A stretch of DNA of 64,000 nt from Catellatospora tritici (lineage in GTDB: Bacteria > Actinomycetota > Actinomycetes > Mycobacteriales > Micromonosporaceae), in NCBI RefSeq assembly GCF_019083965.1, contig NZ_JAHRCY010000010.1, forward strand, positions 278,746-342,745. The letters run 5' to 3'. The translations under genes and the position numbers were made by a program. Every line of letters starts with the position of its first letter. Position 1 is the first letter of the stretch. Positions 26,177-34,868 of this stretch are shown piece after piece. The notes beneath the pieces are model-generated. The model was not told where the DNA came from. It searched no databases and saw only the letters and a list, made by a program, of their open reading frames with translations.

Positions 26177-26207
26177 GTAAGGCGCCCCACCCCGCCGCTA
26201 GGTAAGG
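26159..26207. repeat. 25-base tandem duplication including a stop codon
   Basis: GCCCCACCCCGCCGCTAGGTAAGG occurs at 26159-26182 and again at 26184-26207. The first copy contains the TAG stop of the LacI gene. It looks like a recent slippage or insertion footprint. Confidence 0.7.
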
Positions 26208-26250
26208 AAGGGCACCTTCTTATTGCTTTCCGTGGTGGAAGGGCCCCTTC
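26203..26250. repeat. Two GGAAGGG...CCCTTC palindromes
   Basis: TAAGGAAGG-GCA-CCTTCTTA (26203-26222, one bulge) and GAAGGG-C-CCCTTC (26238-26250) sit between the convergent LacI gene and the minus-strand gene, whose last codons they include. They may act as terminators; they also look like members of a dispersed palindromic family. Confidence 0.55.
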
Positions 26251-26753
26251 TCAACCCAGCTCAGCGGGTGTCGCGGGCGGCGTGCGCCGGTGGCGCGGGT
26301 GGCGGCGTGCCGCTTGCGCGCCGACGGCGCGGAGGCGGGAGTCGGCTGCGTCCGCTGGGACCGGCGCGGCGTCGCGGCGGGCTTGCGGGCGGCCACCGGA
26401 GGCGCGGCGTTGCGGGCGGCGCGGGCGGTTTCCAGCCGCTCGGCCTTGAGCGCCTGCGCGCTCTCACGCGCCACCACCGCGAGGCGGCGACTCACCCTGG
26501 CCAGTGCGTCCTCGAACACCTCCGCCTTGTCACGGTTGCGGGTGTTCTTCTCCCCGGCCTTGCCGCGCCCGCCGACGGTGGACACCTTCGCGGCGCCCTG
26601 GCGCCGGTAGAGCCCCGTGTACTTGTTGCGGGCGCGCCGCACCCGCGCGTGCAGGTCCAGCAGTTCGTCCTCGTCCAGCCCGGCCAGCTGGTCCACCGCG
26701 GTATCGCGTACCAGGAGGAACTCCGCCTCCGTCAGTGTGTTCTCGACCGCCAT
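26220..26753 (-). CDS. Conserved-looking basic protein of unknown function
   Basis: A 177-residue protein. The first 100 residues are acidic then basic helices (LTEAEFLLVRDTAVDQLAGLDEDELLDLH, RRARNKYTGLYRRQG, FEDALARVSRRLAVV), suggesting a coiled or helical bundle. The rest is alanine/arginine/proline-rich and probably disordered. GGAGG lies 8 bases before the ATG. The last dozen codons run through the palindromic repeats, so this C-terminus may be a by-product of repeat insertion. No family is recognised; the basic tail could bind nucleic acid. Confidence 0.6.
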   Translation of the reverse strand: MAVENTLTEAEFLLVRDTAVDQLAGLDEDELLDLHARVRRARNKYTGLYRRQGAAKVSTVGGRGKAGEKNTRNRDKAEVFEDALARVSRRLAVVARESAQALKAERLETARAARNAAPPVAARKPAATPRRSQRTQPTPASAPSARKRHAATRATGARRPRHPLSWVEKGPFHHGKQ

Positions 26754-26877
26754 CACGACCCCCTCCGCTAAGGCTGCCGCCCAGCCGGAGCCGTCGCGGC
26801 CACGTCACCACGCATTCTCCGGCAGCCAGGGCCTCGCCCACAGGCGAAGTCACCCTCGTCGATCAGTGGCGCTTCGG

Positions 26878-27156
26878 TCAGCAGGTGACGAAGCCGGTGG
26901 TCCACTCGTCGCGGCCGAGCTCGTATCCGCTGATCTGGAAGCAGTCGGGCTCGTCGCGGAAGCCGGGCTGGGTACGGCCCCGGGCGACGCGCGCCTCGGC
27001 TTCCGCCATGGTCGCGTACACGCCGAGGACCTTGAGGTCGTCCCACTCGTTGTGCTGGGGCACGTCCTCGCCGTCGGCGTAGTGCAGGACCACGCCATCG
27101 TCGTCGGGCAGGTGGTGGATGTGCCAGACGAGGTAGACCGTCGGCCGCGTCGTCAT
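26878..27156 (-). CDS. Small conserved protein of unknown function
   Basis: A 92-residue protein beginning MTTRPTVYLVWHIHHL, with repeated aromatic and acidic residues (VLHYADGEDVPQHNEWDDLKVLGVYATMAEAEARV) ending EWTTGFVTC. It resembles small immunity- or ligand-binding-like proteins that actinomycetes encode singly. The ATG overlaps the stop of the upstream minus-strand gene by four bases (ATGA), so the two are cotranslated. Confidence 0.65.
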   Translation of the reverse strand: MTTRPTVYLVWHIHHLPDDDGVVLHYADGEDVPQHNEWDDLKVLGVYATMAEAEARVARGRTQPGFRDEPDCFQISGYELGRDEWTTGFVTC

Positions 27157-27791
27157 GCGCGCAGCCAGGCGCGCCAGGTGGCGGGGGTGACCGGGGCGGC
27201 CGGGTGGTCCAGGGCCCAGTTGACGTATCCGGCCCGCAGGCCCACCAGCGGGTCGGGGTGCCCGAGTGCCGCCTCGACGAGCCACCGTACCGACGGCTCG
27301 TGCAGGGTCCGCGCGACCTTGACGTAGCCGAGGTCCTCACAGCGGTGCTCGCGCCGTACCGCCGCGTCGACCAGGGCCAGCAGGTCGCCGTGCGTGTCCA
27401 CGGTCGGCCCGTGCTCGGCCAGGGCGCGCAGGAGCAGCCGCTTGGCGGTCCAGCTCTTGGCGTGCTCGGCCCACTCGGCCGGGAACTCGGTCTCCCAGCG
27501 CAGGTAGAGCACGGCGTGGCGGGCGAACGGGGCCAGCTGCGCGGCGGGGGCGTCGCTGGTCATGTAGTGCCAGACCGGAGCGGCGAACATGAGGTCGTAC
27601 GCGTCGCGCATGGCCGCCGACAGCTGATCGTGCTCGCCCACGCGCTGGTGTACGACGCGAGCCTGCGAGCTCAGCCGTGACCACTCCTCCTGGTACATGC
27701 GCTCGGTCTCCAGCGCCGTCTGACGGCGCTGCGGATCGGGGTGCACCACGTCGAAGGTCCACGCGAACCCTGCCAGCTGCTCTGCCTGCAT
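27153..27791 (-). CDS. Hypothetical protein, coupled to the next small gene
   Basis: A 212-residue soluble protein, helix-rich, beginning MQAEQLAGFAWTFDVVHPDP and ending with PATWRAWLRA. It contains tryptophan- and arginine-rich helices such as FARHAVLYLRWETEFPAEW. A longer start at 27872 is possible but lacks support. No domain is recognised. It overlaps the downstream small gene by four bases, implying a two-gene unit. Confidence 0.6.
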   Translation of the reverse strand: MQAEQLAGFAWTFDVVHPDPQRRQTALETERMYQEEWSRLSSQARVVHQRVGEHDQLSAAMRDAYDLMFAAPVWHYMTSDAPAAQLAPFARHAVLYLRWETEFPAEWAEHAKSWTAKRLLLRALAEHGPTVDTHGDLLALVDAAVRREHRCEDLGYVKVARTLHEPSVRWLVEAALGHPDPLVGLRAGYVNWALDHPAAPVTPATWRAWLRA

Positions 27792-27916
27792 GGCGGCAAA
27801 GGTGCCAGCCGCCGAGCCCGACCGACAACCCTCTTCCGGTATGCCCGTGTTGTGCGCCACGCCCGCTTTCACGCACGGAAATCAGCAGATTACGCAGAGT
27901 GTTCATTTCGATACTG

Positions 27917-27933
27917 TTGCCGAAAAGGATTTC
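27917..27933. promoter_or_regulatory. Candidate operator shared with the GH127 locus
   Basis: TTGCCGAAAAGGATTTC matches the region at 4901-4916 exactly for its first 12 bases and keeps the GAAA...TTTC symmetry. It lies 66 bases before the start of the secreted arabinofuranosidase-type gene. Confidence 0.55.
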
Positions 27934-27998
27934 ATAGACAACCATCAGCGATTACGGACTCCGCTCTCGCCGCACCCGTCCCTGAGAAGGGTGAGAAC

Positions 27999-30476
27999 AT
28001 GTCCGAAATCTCCCGCCGCGCCGTGCTGCGGGCCGGTGCCGTCGGCGCCGCCGCGACGGCCGTCGGCGGCCTGTCCGCCGGGCAGGCGGCGTACGCCGCG
28101 CGCACCGACATCGGTGTCTCGGTGTACCCGTTCCCGCTGTCGGCGGTCACGCTGCTGGCCGGGCCGTTCCTGAGCAACGCCGGGCGCACCCAGAGCTACC
28201 TGAGCTTCCTGGACGCCGACCGGCTGCTGCACACGTTCCGGCTCAACTACGGCATCAGCTCCTCGGCCGCGGCCTGCGGCGGCTGGGAGTCGCCGACCAC
28301 CGAGCTGCGGGGGCACTCGATGGGGCACGTGCTGTCGGCGCTGGCCCAGGCGTACGCCAACACCGGCACCACCAGCTACAAGACCAAGGGTGACTACCTG
28401 GTGGCCCAGCTGGCCACCTGCCAGGCCCGTGCCACCACGGCCGGGTTCAACACCGGCTACCTGTCGGCGTACCCGGAGAGCTTCATCGACCGGGTGGAGG
28501 CGCGCCAATCGGTGTGGGCGCCGTACTACACCCTTCACAAGATCATGGCGGGTCTGTTGGACCAGCACCTGCTCACCGGCAACGCCCAGGCGCTGACGGT
28601 GCTCACCGCGATGGCGTCGTGGACGAAGTTCCGCAACGACCGGCTCACCCTCACCCAGCGGCAGAACATGCTCGACACCGAGTTCGGTGGCATGAACGAG
28701 GTGCTGACCAACCTGTACCAGCTCACCGGCGACCCCAACCACCTGGCCGCCGCGCAGCACTTCGACCACGCCGAGGTGTTCGACCCGCTGGCCGCCAACA
28801 CCGACGCGCTGAACAACTACCACGCCAACACGCAGATCCCGAAGATGATCGGCGCGATCCGGGAGTACCACGCCACCGGCACCACCCGGTACCTCGACAT
28901 CGCCCGCAACTTCTGGGACATCGTGATCGGGCACCACACGTACGCCATCGGCGGCAACTCCAACGGCGAGTACTTCAAGGCCCCCGACCGGATCGCCTCG
29001 GAGCTGTCGGACAGCACCTGCGAGTGCTGCAACGTGTACAACATGCTCAAGCTGTCCCGGCAGCTGTTCTTCACCAACCCCAACCGCGCCGACTACATGG
29101 ACTACTACGAGAAGGCGCTCTACAACCAGCTGCTCGGCGCGCAGAACCCGAACTCCACGCACGGGTTCCACAGCTACTACATCCCGCTGCGGGCCGGCGG
29201 CATCAAGACCTACAGCAACGACTACGACAACTTCACCTGCTGCCACGGCACCGGGATGGAGACCAACACGAAGTACGCCGACAGCATCTACTTCTTCTCC
29301 GGCGACAGCCTGTACGTGAACCTGTTCATCGCCTCGCAGCTCAACTGGGCCGCCAAGGGGATCACGGTGCGGCAGGACACCACGTTCCCGGAGGCGGCGT
29401 CGAGCAAGCTGACGATCACCGGATCGGGCACGTTCACGCTGAAGGTGCGGGTGCCCGCCTGGGCCACCGGCGCCACGGTCAAGGTGAACGGGACCACACA
29501 GACTGGGGTGACGGCCGGGTCGTACACGTCGATCAACCGGGTCTGGGCCTCCGGCGACGTGGTCGACATCAGCCTGCCGATGGCACTGACCCGCGAGTCC
29601 ACTCCCGACAGCTCGACCACCCAGGCGGTCAAGTACGGCCCGATCGTGCTGGCCGGGGCGTACGGCACCACCAACCTGACCGCCCTGCCCACCCTGACGC
29701 CGTCGTCGCTGGCCGCGACCTCGACGCCGCTGCAGTTCACCGCGACCGCCTCCACCGGCGCGGTCACCCTGTTCCCGTTCTACAAGATGCACGGCCAGCG
29801 CTACACCGTGTACTGGAACGTCACCACGACCACGCCGCTGCCGCAGTTCGTGGCGCACTGGAAGTTCGACGAGACCTCGGGCACCAGTGCCGCCGACGCC
29901 ACCGGCAACGGCAAGACGGCCTCGCTGGCCGGGGGAGCGACCTGGGTCGCCGGGCGCACCGGCAACGCGGTCAGCCTCAGCGGCACCTCGCAGTACGTCT
30001 CCGCGCCGTCGGGCATCCTGGCCGGGGCCACCGCGTTCAGCGCGGCGACCTGGGTGCGGCTGGACACCGTCGCCAACTGGGCCCGGTTGTTCGACTTCGG
30101 CACCGGCACCACCGCCAACATGTTCCTCGTGCCGCGCAGCAGCGCGAACACGGCCCGATTCGCGATCACCAATTCGGGCGCGGGCGGCGAGCAGCAGATC
30201 AACGCGCCGTCGGCGCTGCCCACGGGAGTATGGACGCACGTCGCGGTCACCATCGGGGGCGGCGTGGGCATCCTGTACGTCAACGGCGCCGAGGTGGCCC
30301 GGAACTCGGCGATGACGCTGACGCCGGGGTCGCTGGGCAGCACCACGCAGAACTGGATCGGGCGCTCGCAGTACAGCGGGGACCCGTACCTGGATGGGGC
30401 GGTGGACTCGTTCCGGCTGTACAGCCGGGCGCTGACCGCCAGCGAGGTCGCCAACCTGTACTCCACCGGCCAGTGA
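27999..30476 (+). CDS. Secreted GH146/GH127-type beta-L-arabinofuranosidase with LamG module
   Basis: An 825-residue exported glycoside hydrolase. A twin-arginine-like signal (SRRAVLRAGAVGAAATAVGG, ending AAYAA) suggests Tat export. The DUF1680 catalytic region carries E342-x-C344 within CECCNVYNMLKL and C414-C415 in FTCCHGTGME, the zinc-thiolate set of GH127/GH146. From about residue 617 a LamG/concanavalin-like module begins (HWKFDETSG, ATWVRLD, VNGAEVARN), likely for polysaccharide binding. GAAGGGTGAG precedes the ATG. It would cleave beta-L-arabinofuranose from plant glycoproteins or polymers outside the cell. An operator-like site upstream links it to the LacI regulator at 3768-4793. Confidence 0.85.
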   Translation: MSEISRRAVLRAGAVGAAATAVGGLSAGQAAYAARTDIGVSVYPFPLSAVTLLAGPFLSNAGRTQSYLSFLDADRLLHTFRLNYGISSSAAACGGWESPTTELRGHSMGHVLSALAQAYANTGTTSYKTKGDYLVAQLATCQARATTAGFNTGYLSAYPESFIDRVEARQSVWAPYYTLHKIMAGLLDQHLLTGNAQALTVLTAMASWTKFRNDRLTLTQRQNMLDTEFGGMNEVLTNLYQLTGDPNHLAAAQHFDHAEVFDPLAANTDALNNYHANTQIPKMIGAIREYHATGTTRYLDIARNFWDIVIGHHTYAIGGNSNGEYFKAPDRIASELSDSTCECCNVYNMLKLSRQLFFTNPNRADYMDYYEKALYNQLLGAQNPNSTHGFHSYYIPLRAGGIKTYSNDYDNFTCCHGTGMETNTKYADSIYFFSGDSLYVNLFIASQLNWAAKGITVRQDTTFPEAASSKLTITGSGTFTLKVRVPAWATGATVKVNGTTQTGVTAGSYTSINRVWASGDVVDISLPMALTRESTPDSSTTQAVKYGPIVLAGAYGTTNLTALPTLTPSSLAATSTPLQFTATASTGAVTLFPFYKMHGQRYTVYWNVTTTTPLPQFVAHWKFDETSGTSAADATGNGKTASLAGGATWVAGRTGNAVSLSGTSQYVSAPSGILAGATAFSAATWVRLDTVANWARLFDFGTGTTANMFLVPRSSANTARFAITNSGAGGEQQINAPSALPTGVWTHVAVTIGGGVGILYVNGAEVARNSAMTLTPGSLGSTTQNWIGRSQYSGDPYLDGAVDSFRLYSRALTASEVANLYSTGQ

Positions 30477-30492
30477 CCCGGCCCTGACCCGC

Positions 30493-30522
30493 GCGGAGTG
30501 GCCGAACTCTCGGCCACTCCGC
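30493..30522 (+). terminator. Strong terminator-like hairpin
   Basis: GCGGAGTGGCCGA and TCGGCCACTCCGC pair perfectly around ACTC, 17 bases after the stop of the secreted arabinofuranosidase gene. Confidence 0.75.
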
Positions 30523-30662
30523 ACCCGCCCCGCGTGTCGATCACGGTGCCGGGGTGGGGACACGCCGACGAACACGGCCTTAAGTTCATGATCAACGGGG
30601 AGAGGGGGTGGGGGCTGTTAACGGGGATGTTTCATTTCTGGGATAGTGTCTCTGTTGTGGGA

Positions 30663-31235
30663 ATGGTTGACGGGGCACCGGATTTGTTGGAAGTGCAGCT
30701 CGCGGCGCGGTTGGGGGAGCTGCGGGCGGAGCGGGGATGGTCGTTGGACCAGCTCGCGCGCAAGACGGGGGTGAGCCGGTCGACGCTGTCGCGGCTGGAG
30801 CGGGCGGAGATCAGCCCGACGGCTTCGCTGCTGGGCAAGCTGTGCACGGCGTACGGGCGGACGATGTCGCGGCTGCTCGCCGAGGTGGAGGCGGAGCCGT
30901 CGCCGGTGGTTCGGGCCGCCGACCAGCCGGTGTGGCACGACGAGGAGTCGGGGTTCGTGCGGCGGTCGGTGTCCCCACCGCACGCGGGGCTGCGCGGTGA
31001 GGTCATCGAGGGCACGCTGCGACCCGGCGCGGACATCCCGTACGACGCCCCGCCGGTCAGCGGCCTGGAGCAGCATGTGTGGGTGCTCGACGGCGCGGTC
31101 GAGATCACCGTCAACGGGCAGGTGCACGAGCTGGCCGGGGGCGACTGCCTGCGGTTCCGGCTCTGGGGCGGCTCCCGTTTCCGCAACTGCGGCGACCGGC
31201 CCGCCCGGTACGCCATCCTCTTCGTCGCGCCCTGA
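30663..31235 (+). CDS. XRE-family regulator with cupin sensor domain
   Basis: A 190-residue transcription factor. Residues about 10-65 form an HTH_3 domain (LGELRAERGWSLDQLARKTGVSRSTLSRLERAEISPT). The C-terminal half is a cupin_2 barrel (GLEQHVWVLDGAVEITVNGQVHEL and GDCLRFRLWGG). Such proteins often control an adjacent transporter or acetyltransferase and sense a small molecule in the cupin. The next gene, an acetyltransferase, is 11 bases downstream and likely cotranscribed. The ribosome-binding site (GTGGGA) is weak, so the start is approximate. Confidence 0.82.
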   Translation: MVDGAPDLLEVQLAARLGELRAERGWSLDQLARKTGVSRSTLSRLERAEISPTASLLGKLCTAYGRTMSRLLAEVEAEPSPVVRAADQPVWHDEESGFVRRSVSPPHAGLRGEVIEGTLRPGADIPYDAPPVSGLEQHVWVLDGAVEITVNGQVHELAGGDCLRFRLWGGSRFRNCGDRPARYAILFVAP

Positions 31236-31246
31236 GGAGGCCGCGG

Positions 31247-31774
31247 ATGCATCCGATCACGATCACCCGCCTGTCCGCCGAGCGATTCGACGCGGACCTG
31301 CCCGGCCTGGCCGAACTGCTGGCCGACGCCGTCGACGGCGGCGCCTCGCTCGGCTTCCTGTCCCCGTACGCGCCGCCGGCGGCCGCCGGGTGGTGGCGAT
31401 CGCTGTCGGGCGCGGTCGCCGAGGGCAGTCACCTGGTCTGGGCCGCGTACGACGGCGACCGGGTCGTCGGCACGGTCAGCCTGCTGCCCGGTCGCAAGGA
31501 CAACGGCCGCCACCGGGCCGAGCTGGTCAAGCTGATCGTGCACCGGCAGGCACGGGGCCGGGGATTGGCCAGACGGCTCATGTCGGCGTTGGAGCTGGAG
31601 GCCGAGGCGCGCGGCATCGACCTGCTGCTGCTGGACACCGAGACCGGCAGCGACGCCGAGTACCTCTACCACGCGACCGGCTGGACCGCGTACGGCGTCG
31701 TGCCCGACTACGCCGCCGACCCCGGCGGCACCCTGCGCGACTGCACCTTCTTCTACAAGCGGCTCAGCGGGTAG
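31247..31774 (+). CDS. GNAT-family N-acetyltransferase
   Basis: A 175-residue acetyltransferase. The acetyl-CoA-binding motif A is seen as LIVHRQARGRGLARRLM, with strand VVGTVSLLP before it and LYHATGWTAYG after it. TGAGGAGG lies 7 bases before the ATG and overlaps the end of the regulator gene. The acceptor substrate is unknown; a small molecule is likelier than a protein. Confidence 0.85.
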   Translation: MHPITITRLSAERFDADLPGLAELLADAVDGGASLGFLSPYAPPAAAGWWRSLSGAVAEGSHLVWAAYDGDRVVGTVSLLPGRKDNGRHRAELVKLIVHRQARGRGLARRLMSALELEAEARGIDLLLLDTETGSDAEYLYHATGWTAYGVVPDYAADPGGTLRDCTFFYKRLSG

Positions 31775-31886
31775 CCGCTGCCGGCGGCTCGGCGGCTGGA
31801 CCAGGGCGGCGAGGACGGCCAGTGGTTCGGCGCGGACCGTCCGGTCCCGGTCGGTGGACGACCGTCGGGTTCGGCCACGGCAACGG

Positions 31887-32480
31887 TCATGCCGCCCGCC
31901 AGAGCTCGGTGCGCTCGTCCTCGGCGAACTCCCGCCGCGACCAGTCCTGCGTGATCGCGACGGCGGCGTCGAGCAGCAGCCGGTCGGCGCGGCTGCGGGG
32001 GGCGAACGTCTTGCGTACCACCAGGTGCGCGTCCTCGGGCGCGGCGCCCAGCAGCGGCAGGAGCAGCAGGAAGCGCCGCAGCCGGGGCAGCACGCCGGAC
32101 CGGCGCGGCACGGTGACCGCGATCTCCAGCAGGTCGTCCCATGCCAGCAGCGCCGCCGGGCAGCCGTCGGCGAGATCGGCCACGAGGGTGCGGGCCCGAC
32201 CGGCGCTGAGCCGCTCGATGTGCAGGCCCTTGTCGTCGGGGATGTTGCACCAGTACACGGCGTAGTGGCCGCCCTCGTCGAGGGCGACCCGCAGCACGGG
32301 CCACCGCTCGGGGTCGTGCAGCCGCTCGTACATGGCGTCCCAGTCGGCCCCGTCGACCTCCAGCATGGACATGAGCTGACGCTCGTCGTGGAGCATGGCC
32401 AGGTAGTGCGTCCAGAACGGGGCCTCGTCGGCCAGTTCGTCGCTGCGGACCAGGGGAAAGTCGGCTCGCGTGAACAGCAT
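31887..32480 (-). CDS. Hypothetical protein
   Basis: A 197-residue soluble protein beginning MLFTRADFPLVRSDELADE, with WTHYLAMLHDERQLMSML and a basic stretch FLLLLPLLGAAPEDAHLVV. It is convergent with the acetyltransferase gene. No domain is recognised; codon use is typical of real genes in the window. Confidence 0.65.
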   Translation of the reverse strand: MLFTRADFPLVRSDELADEAPFWTHYLAMLHDERQLMSMLEVDGADWDAMYERLHDPERWPVLRVALDEGGHYAVYWCNIPDDKGLHIERLSAGRARTLVADLADGCPAALLAWDDLLEIAVTVPRRSGVLPRLRRFLLLLPLLGAAPEDAHLVVRKTFAPRSRADRLLLDAAVAITQDWSRREFAEDERTELWRAA

Positions 32481-32636
32481 GTGCTGAGCCTGCCATGTGG
32501 ACGTTGCGCCCGGGTGACCCGCCCGGGGTGCGTTGTGCGTAAGCGCGCAATCACCCGTTCAGGGAAGATACATCCGATATTTCACCTGATACCGTGCATT
32601 TCGGACCTCTTCCCTTCCCCCGGAAAGGTGCGCGAG

Positions 32637-32978
32637 TTGACCGACCCGATGTTGCGCGACCTCAAGGAGGTCAGCGACGAGACCCTGTTCGTCCGGCTGA
32701 TCCGCATCCGGCAACGCTTCCCGACCGATTATTCGGCCGAGGACTACGAGTTCCGGCGCGACACCTGGGAACGCGCCAACCGCGCCGTACGCGAGGAGAT
32801 CACCAGGCGCGACGCCAAGCCGCCGGCATGGCTGCCCCTGCCCGCCCCGCCCCCCGAACCCGTGCGCGAGCAGGCCCCGGGCAACGGCCGGGCCTGGTTC
32901 GTCTTCGCCGTCCTGGCCGGAGTCGTGCTGCTCATCCTGGCCATCGGCCGGGCCTTCGCCGCGCTGACCGTCTCCTGA
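32637..32978 (+). CDS. Small single-pass membrane protein
   Basis: A 113-residue protein with an N-terminal charged helical region (DLKEVSDETLFVRLIRIRQR, WERANRAVREEITRR), a proline-rich hinge, and one C-terminal transmembrane helix (WFVFAVLAGVVLLILAIG). The TTG start follows GGAAAGG by 8 bases. No family recognised. It precedes the sigma-factor gene by 64 bases in the same direction. Confidence 0.65.
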   Translation: MTDPMLRDLKEVSDETLFVRLIRIRQRFPTDYSAEDYEFRRDTWERANRAVREEITRRDAKPPAWLPLPAPPPEPVREQAPGNGRAWFVFAVLAGVVLLILAIGRAFAALTVS

Positions 32979-33042
32979 GAAAACCCCGCGTCCCTTCCCT
33001 CCAGGCGGCACCCGTCGCGCGTCCTGTGTGGCGGGAGGACGG

Positions 33043-33540
33043 GTGACCGAGGATTCGTTCGACGAGTACGTGCGGGTGCGGCTGACGTACCTGACCAGGA
33101 CGGCGTTCCTGCTGGTCGGCGGCAACACGCACGACGCGGAGGACCTGGTGCAGGCGGCGCTGGCGCGTGCCCTGCCCAGGTGGCGCGACATCGCCGACCA
33201 CGACGCCTACGTGCGCCGCGCGCTGTACCACCAAGCCGTGTCGCGTTGGCGCGCGCTGCGTGCCCGCGTGCCGGAACTGCTCACCGACGCCCCGCCCGAG
33301 CGAGGGCGCGAACCGGCCGACGTCGACACGCGGCTGCTGCTGGCCGAGGCGCTGCGGCGGCTCACCCCGCGCCAGCGCGCGGTGCTGGTGCTGCGCTACT
33401 ACGAGGACCGCACCGAGGTCGACGCGGCGCGGTTGCTCGGCGTCGGCGTCGGCACGGTGAAGAGCCAGACCCGGCACGCGCTGCGGCGGCTGCGCGAACT
33501 GGCCCCCGAGCTGATGGAGCTGCACCATGAGCCTGCGTGA
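33043..33540 (+). CDS. SigE-family ECF RNA polymerase sigma factor
   Basis: A 165-residue extracytoplasmic-function sigma factor with region 2 (YLTRTAFLLVGGNTHDAEDLVQAAL) and region 4 helix-turn-helix (LTPRQRAVLVLRYYEDRTEVDAARLLGVGVGTVKS). The GTG start follows GGAGG closely. It overlaps the next gene by 14 bases; that gene encodes a membrane protein whose N-terminal cytoplasmic segment probably holds the sigma factor, the usual arrangement for this family in actinomycetes. Confidence 0.9.
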   Translation: MTEDSFDEYVRVRLTYLTRTAFLLVGGNTHDAEDLVQAALARALPRWRDIADHDAYVRRALYHQAVSRWRALRARVPELLTDAPPERGREPADVDTRLLLAEALRRLTPRQRAVLVLRYYEDRTEVDAARLLGVGVGTVKSQTRHALRRLRELAPELMELHHEPA

Positions 33541-34858
33541 CCGGATGACCGACCTGGCCGACTCCGTGCCGGTCAACCCGCTGCCCGCCGGATTCGCGCA
33601 GCGGGTGCGTCGCCGCCACCGCACGCGCCGCGTCTGCGCCGCCGGCGCCGTCGTGCTCGCGCTGCTCATCGGGGGGTATGCCCTGAGTCCGGCGCTGCCG
33701 CCCGCGCCCGCCACCGGCAAGCCCGCCCGGCAGGACCCGGGCCTGCCCGCGCAGGTGCAGCCGCCGTCACGGTGGACCGCCGACCACCGCGAGGACCCGA
33801 TCGGCCCGGCCGTGGCGCTGGCGGTCGCCGGCGAGGCGGTGCCCGGATACCCGCGGTGGGGCATCGACCCGTCGCAGACCGTCAACTCGCTGCTGGTCAG
33901 CCTCACCGGCCACGCGTACCGGTTGTTGCCGGGCGAGGTGTTCCTGGTGTCGCCGGACGGGCGGGCGGTCACCTTCGCCGACGGGCTGCTGCACGACCTG
34001 GCCACCGGCGCCCGGATCGGCACGGTGGACCCGCCGGTGGCCTATTCGGAGAACGGCCGTTTCCTGGTCTTCACCCAGCTGTCCGGCATGGCCTACGTAC
34101 GCCCGCTGGACACCCCGGATGCGGCGGGGCAGTGGCGGGTCGCGACCGCGTCCGACGGCAGGTCGCCGTACCTGTTCGCGGCATCCCCGGACGGGCTGAG
34201 GCTGGCCGCCGGATACGGCGACGGCGGTGTCGCCGTGTTCCAGCGCGACGACGCGTCCGAGGAGTACTACGGGTCGCTGGACGGGCGGCTCGGTTGGCGC
34301 CGTACTCACGACCGGACGCTGCTCGCGGGCTCGGCGGCCTGGACGCCGAGCGGGCGGGTCGCGGTGTGGCGGTGGGCGCAGAGCGGTTCGTGCGACAACG
34401 ATCCACGCCGCCGGGGCTGGTCCGGCCGGCCCGCGCCGTGCCCGGTCTCCCTCGGTCTGCTGGACGCCGCCACCGGCGAGCAGGTCAGCGGTCCGGCCTA
34501 CCCGCTGCTCGACGGGGGAGACTGGGAGGTGGTCGGCTGGCGCGGCGACAGCGCGTACGCGACCGTCAGCCGCGGACCGGACGGCGCGCGGCACGTGGAC
34601 CTGGTCCGTCTCGATCCCGGCGCGGCCGGACCGGTCACGCTGGTGACCACTCCGCCGGGTACGTACCGGCTGCTGGTGGCCACCGACTACCTGGACCGGA
34701 TCCGCCCGGCGGGTGCCCCGGAGTCCGGCTTCAACGGGCGCATGGCGTGGGGCTGGGCGGCGCGGGCGCTGGTGCTCTGCGGCATCCCGCTGCTGCTGGT
34801 GGCACTACCCGTCTGGCTGCTGCGGTGGCGGCGACGCCGCCGCGCGGCGGCGCGATGA
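33527..34858 (+). CDS. Membrane-anchored partner of the SigE-family sigma factor
   Basis: A 443-residue protein with a cytoplasmic N-terminus of about 35 residues, a transmembrane helix (AGAVVLALLIGGYAL), a large outer domain with beta-propeller-like segments (VSPDGRAVTFADG, AYSENGRFLVFTQ, ASPDGLRLAAGYGDGGVAVF) and a second transmembrane helix near the C-terminus followed by an arginine-rich tail. Genes in this position after SigE-type factors usually act as anti-sigma or sensor proteins. No zinc anti-sigma HxxxCxxC motif is seen, so the mode of binding is unclear. Confidence 0.75.
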   Translation: MSLRDRMTDLADSVPVNPLPAGFAQRVRRRHRTRRVCAAGAVVLALLIGGYALSPALPPAPATGKPARQDPGLPAQVQPPSRWTADHREDPIGPAVALAVAGEAVPGYPRWGIDPSQTVNSLLVSLTGHAYRLLPGEVFLVSPDGRAVTFADGLLHDLATGARIGTVDPPVAYSENGRFLVFTQLSGMAYVRPLDTPDAAGQWRVATASDGRSPYLFAASPDGLRLAAGYGDGGVAVFQRDDASEEYYGSLDGRLGWRRTHDRTLLAGSAAWTPSGRVAVWRWAQSGSCDNDPRRRGWSGRPAPCPVSLGLLDAATGEQVSGPAYPLLDGGDWEVVGWRGDSAYATVSRGPDGARHVDLVRLDPGAAGPVTLVTTPPGTYRLLVATDYLDRIRPAGAPESGFNGRMAWGWAARALVLCGIPLLLVALPVWLLRWRRRRRAAAR

Positions 34859-34868
34859 GGCGTGCCGC

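Noticed and set aside
26203..26250. Insertion sequence ends
   Set aside because: Palindromes are short and no transposase gene or target duplication beyond the 25-base repeat is visible.
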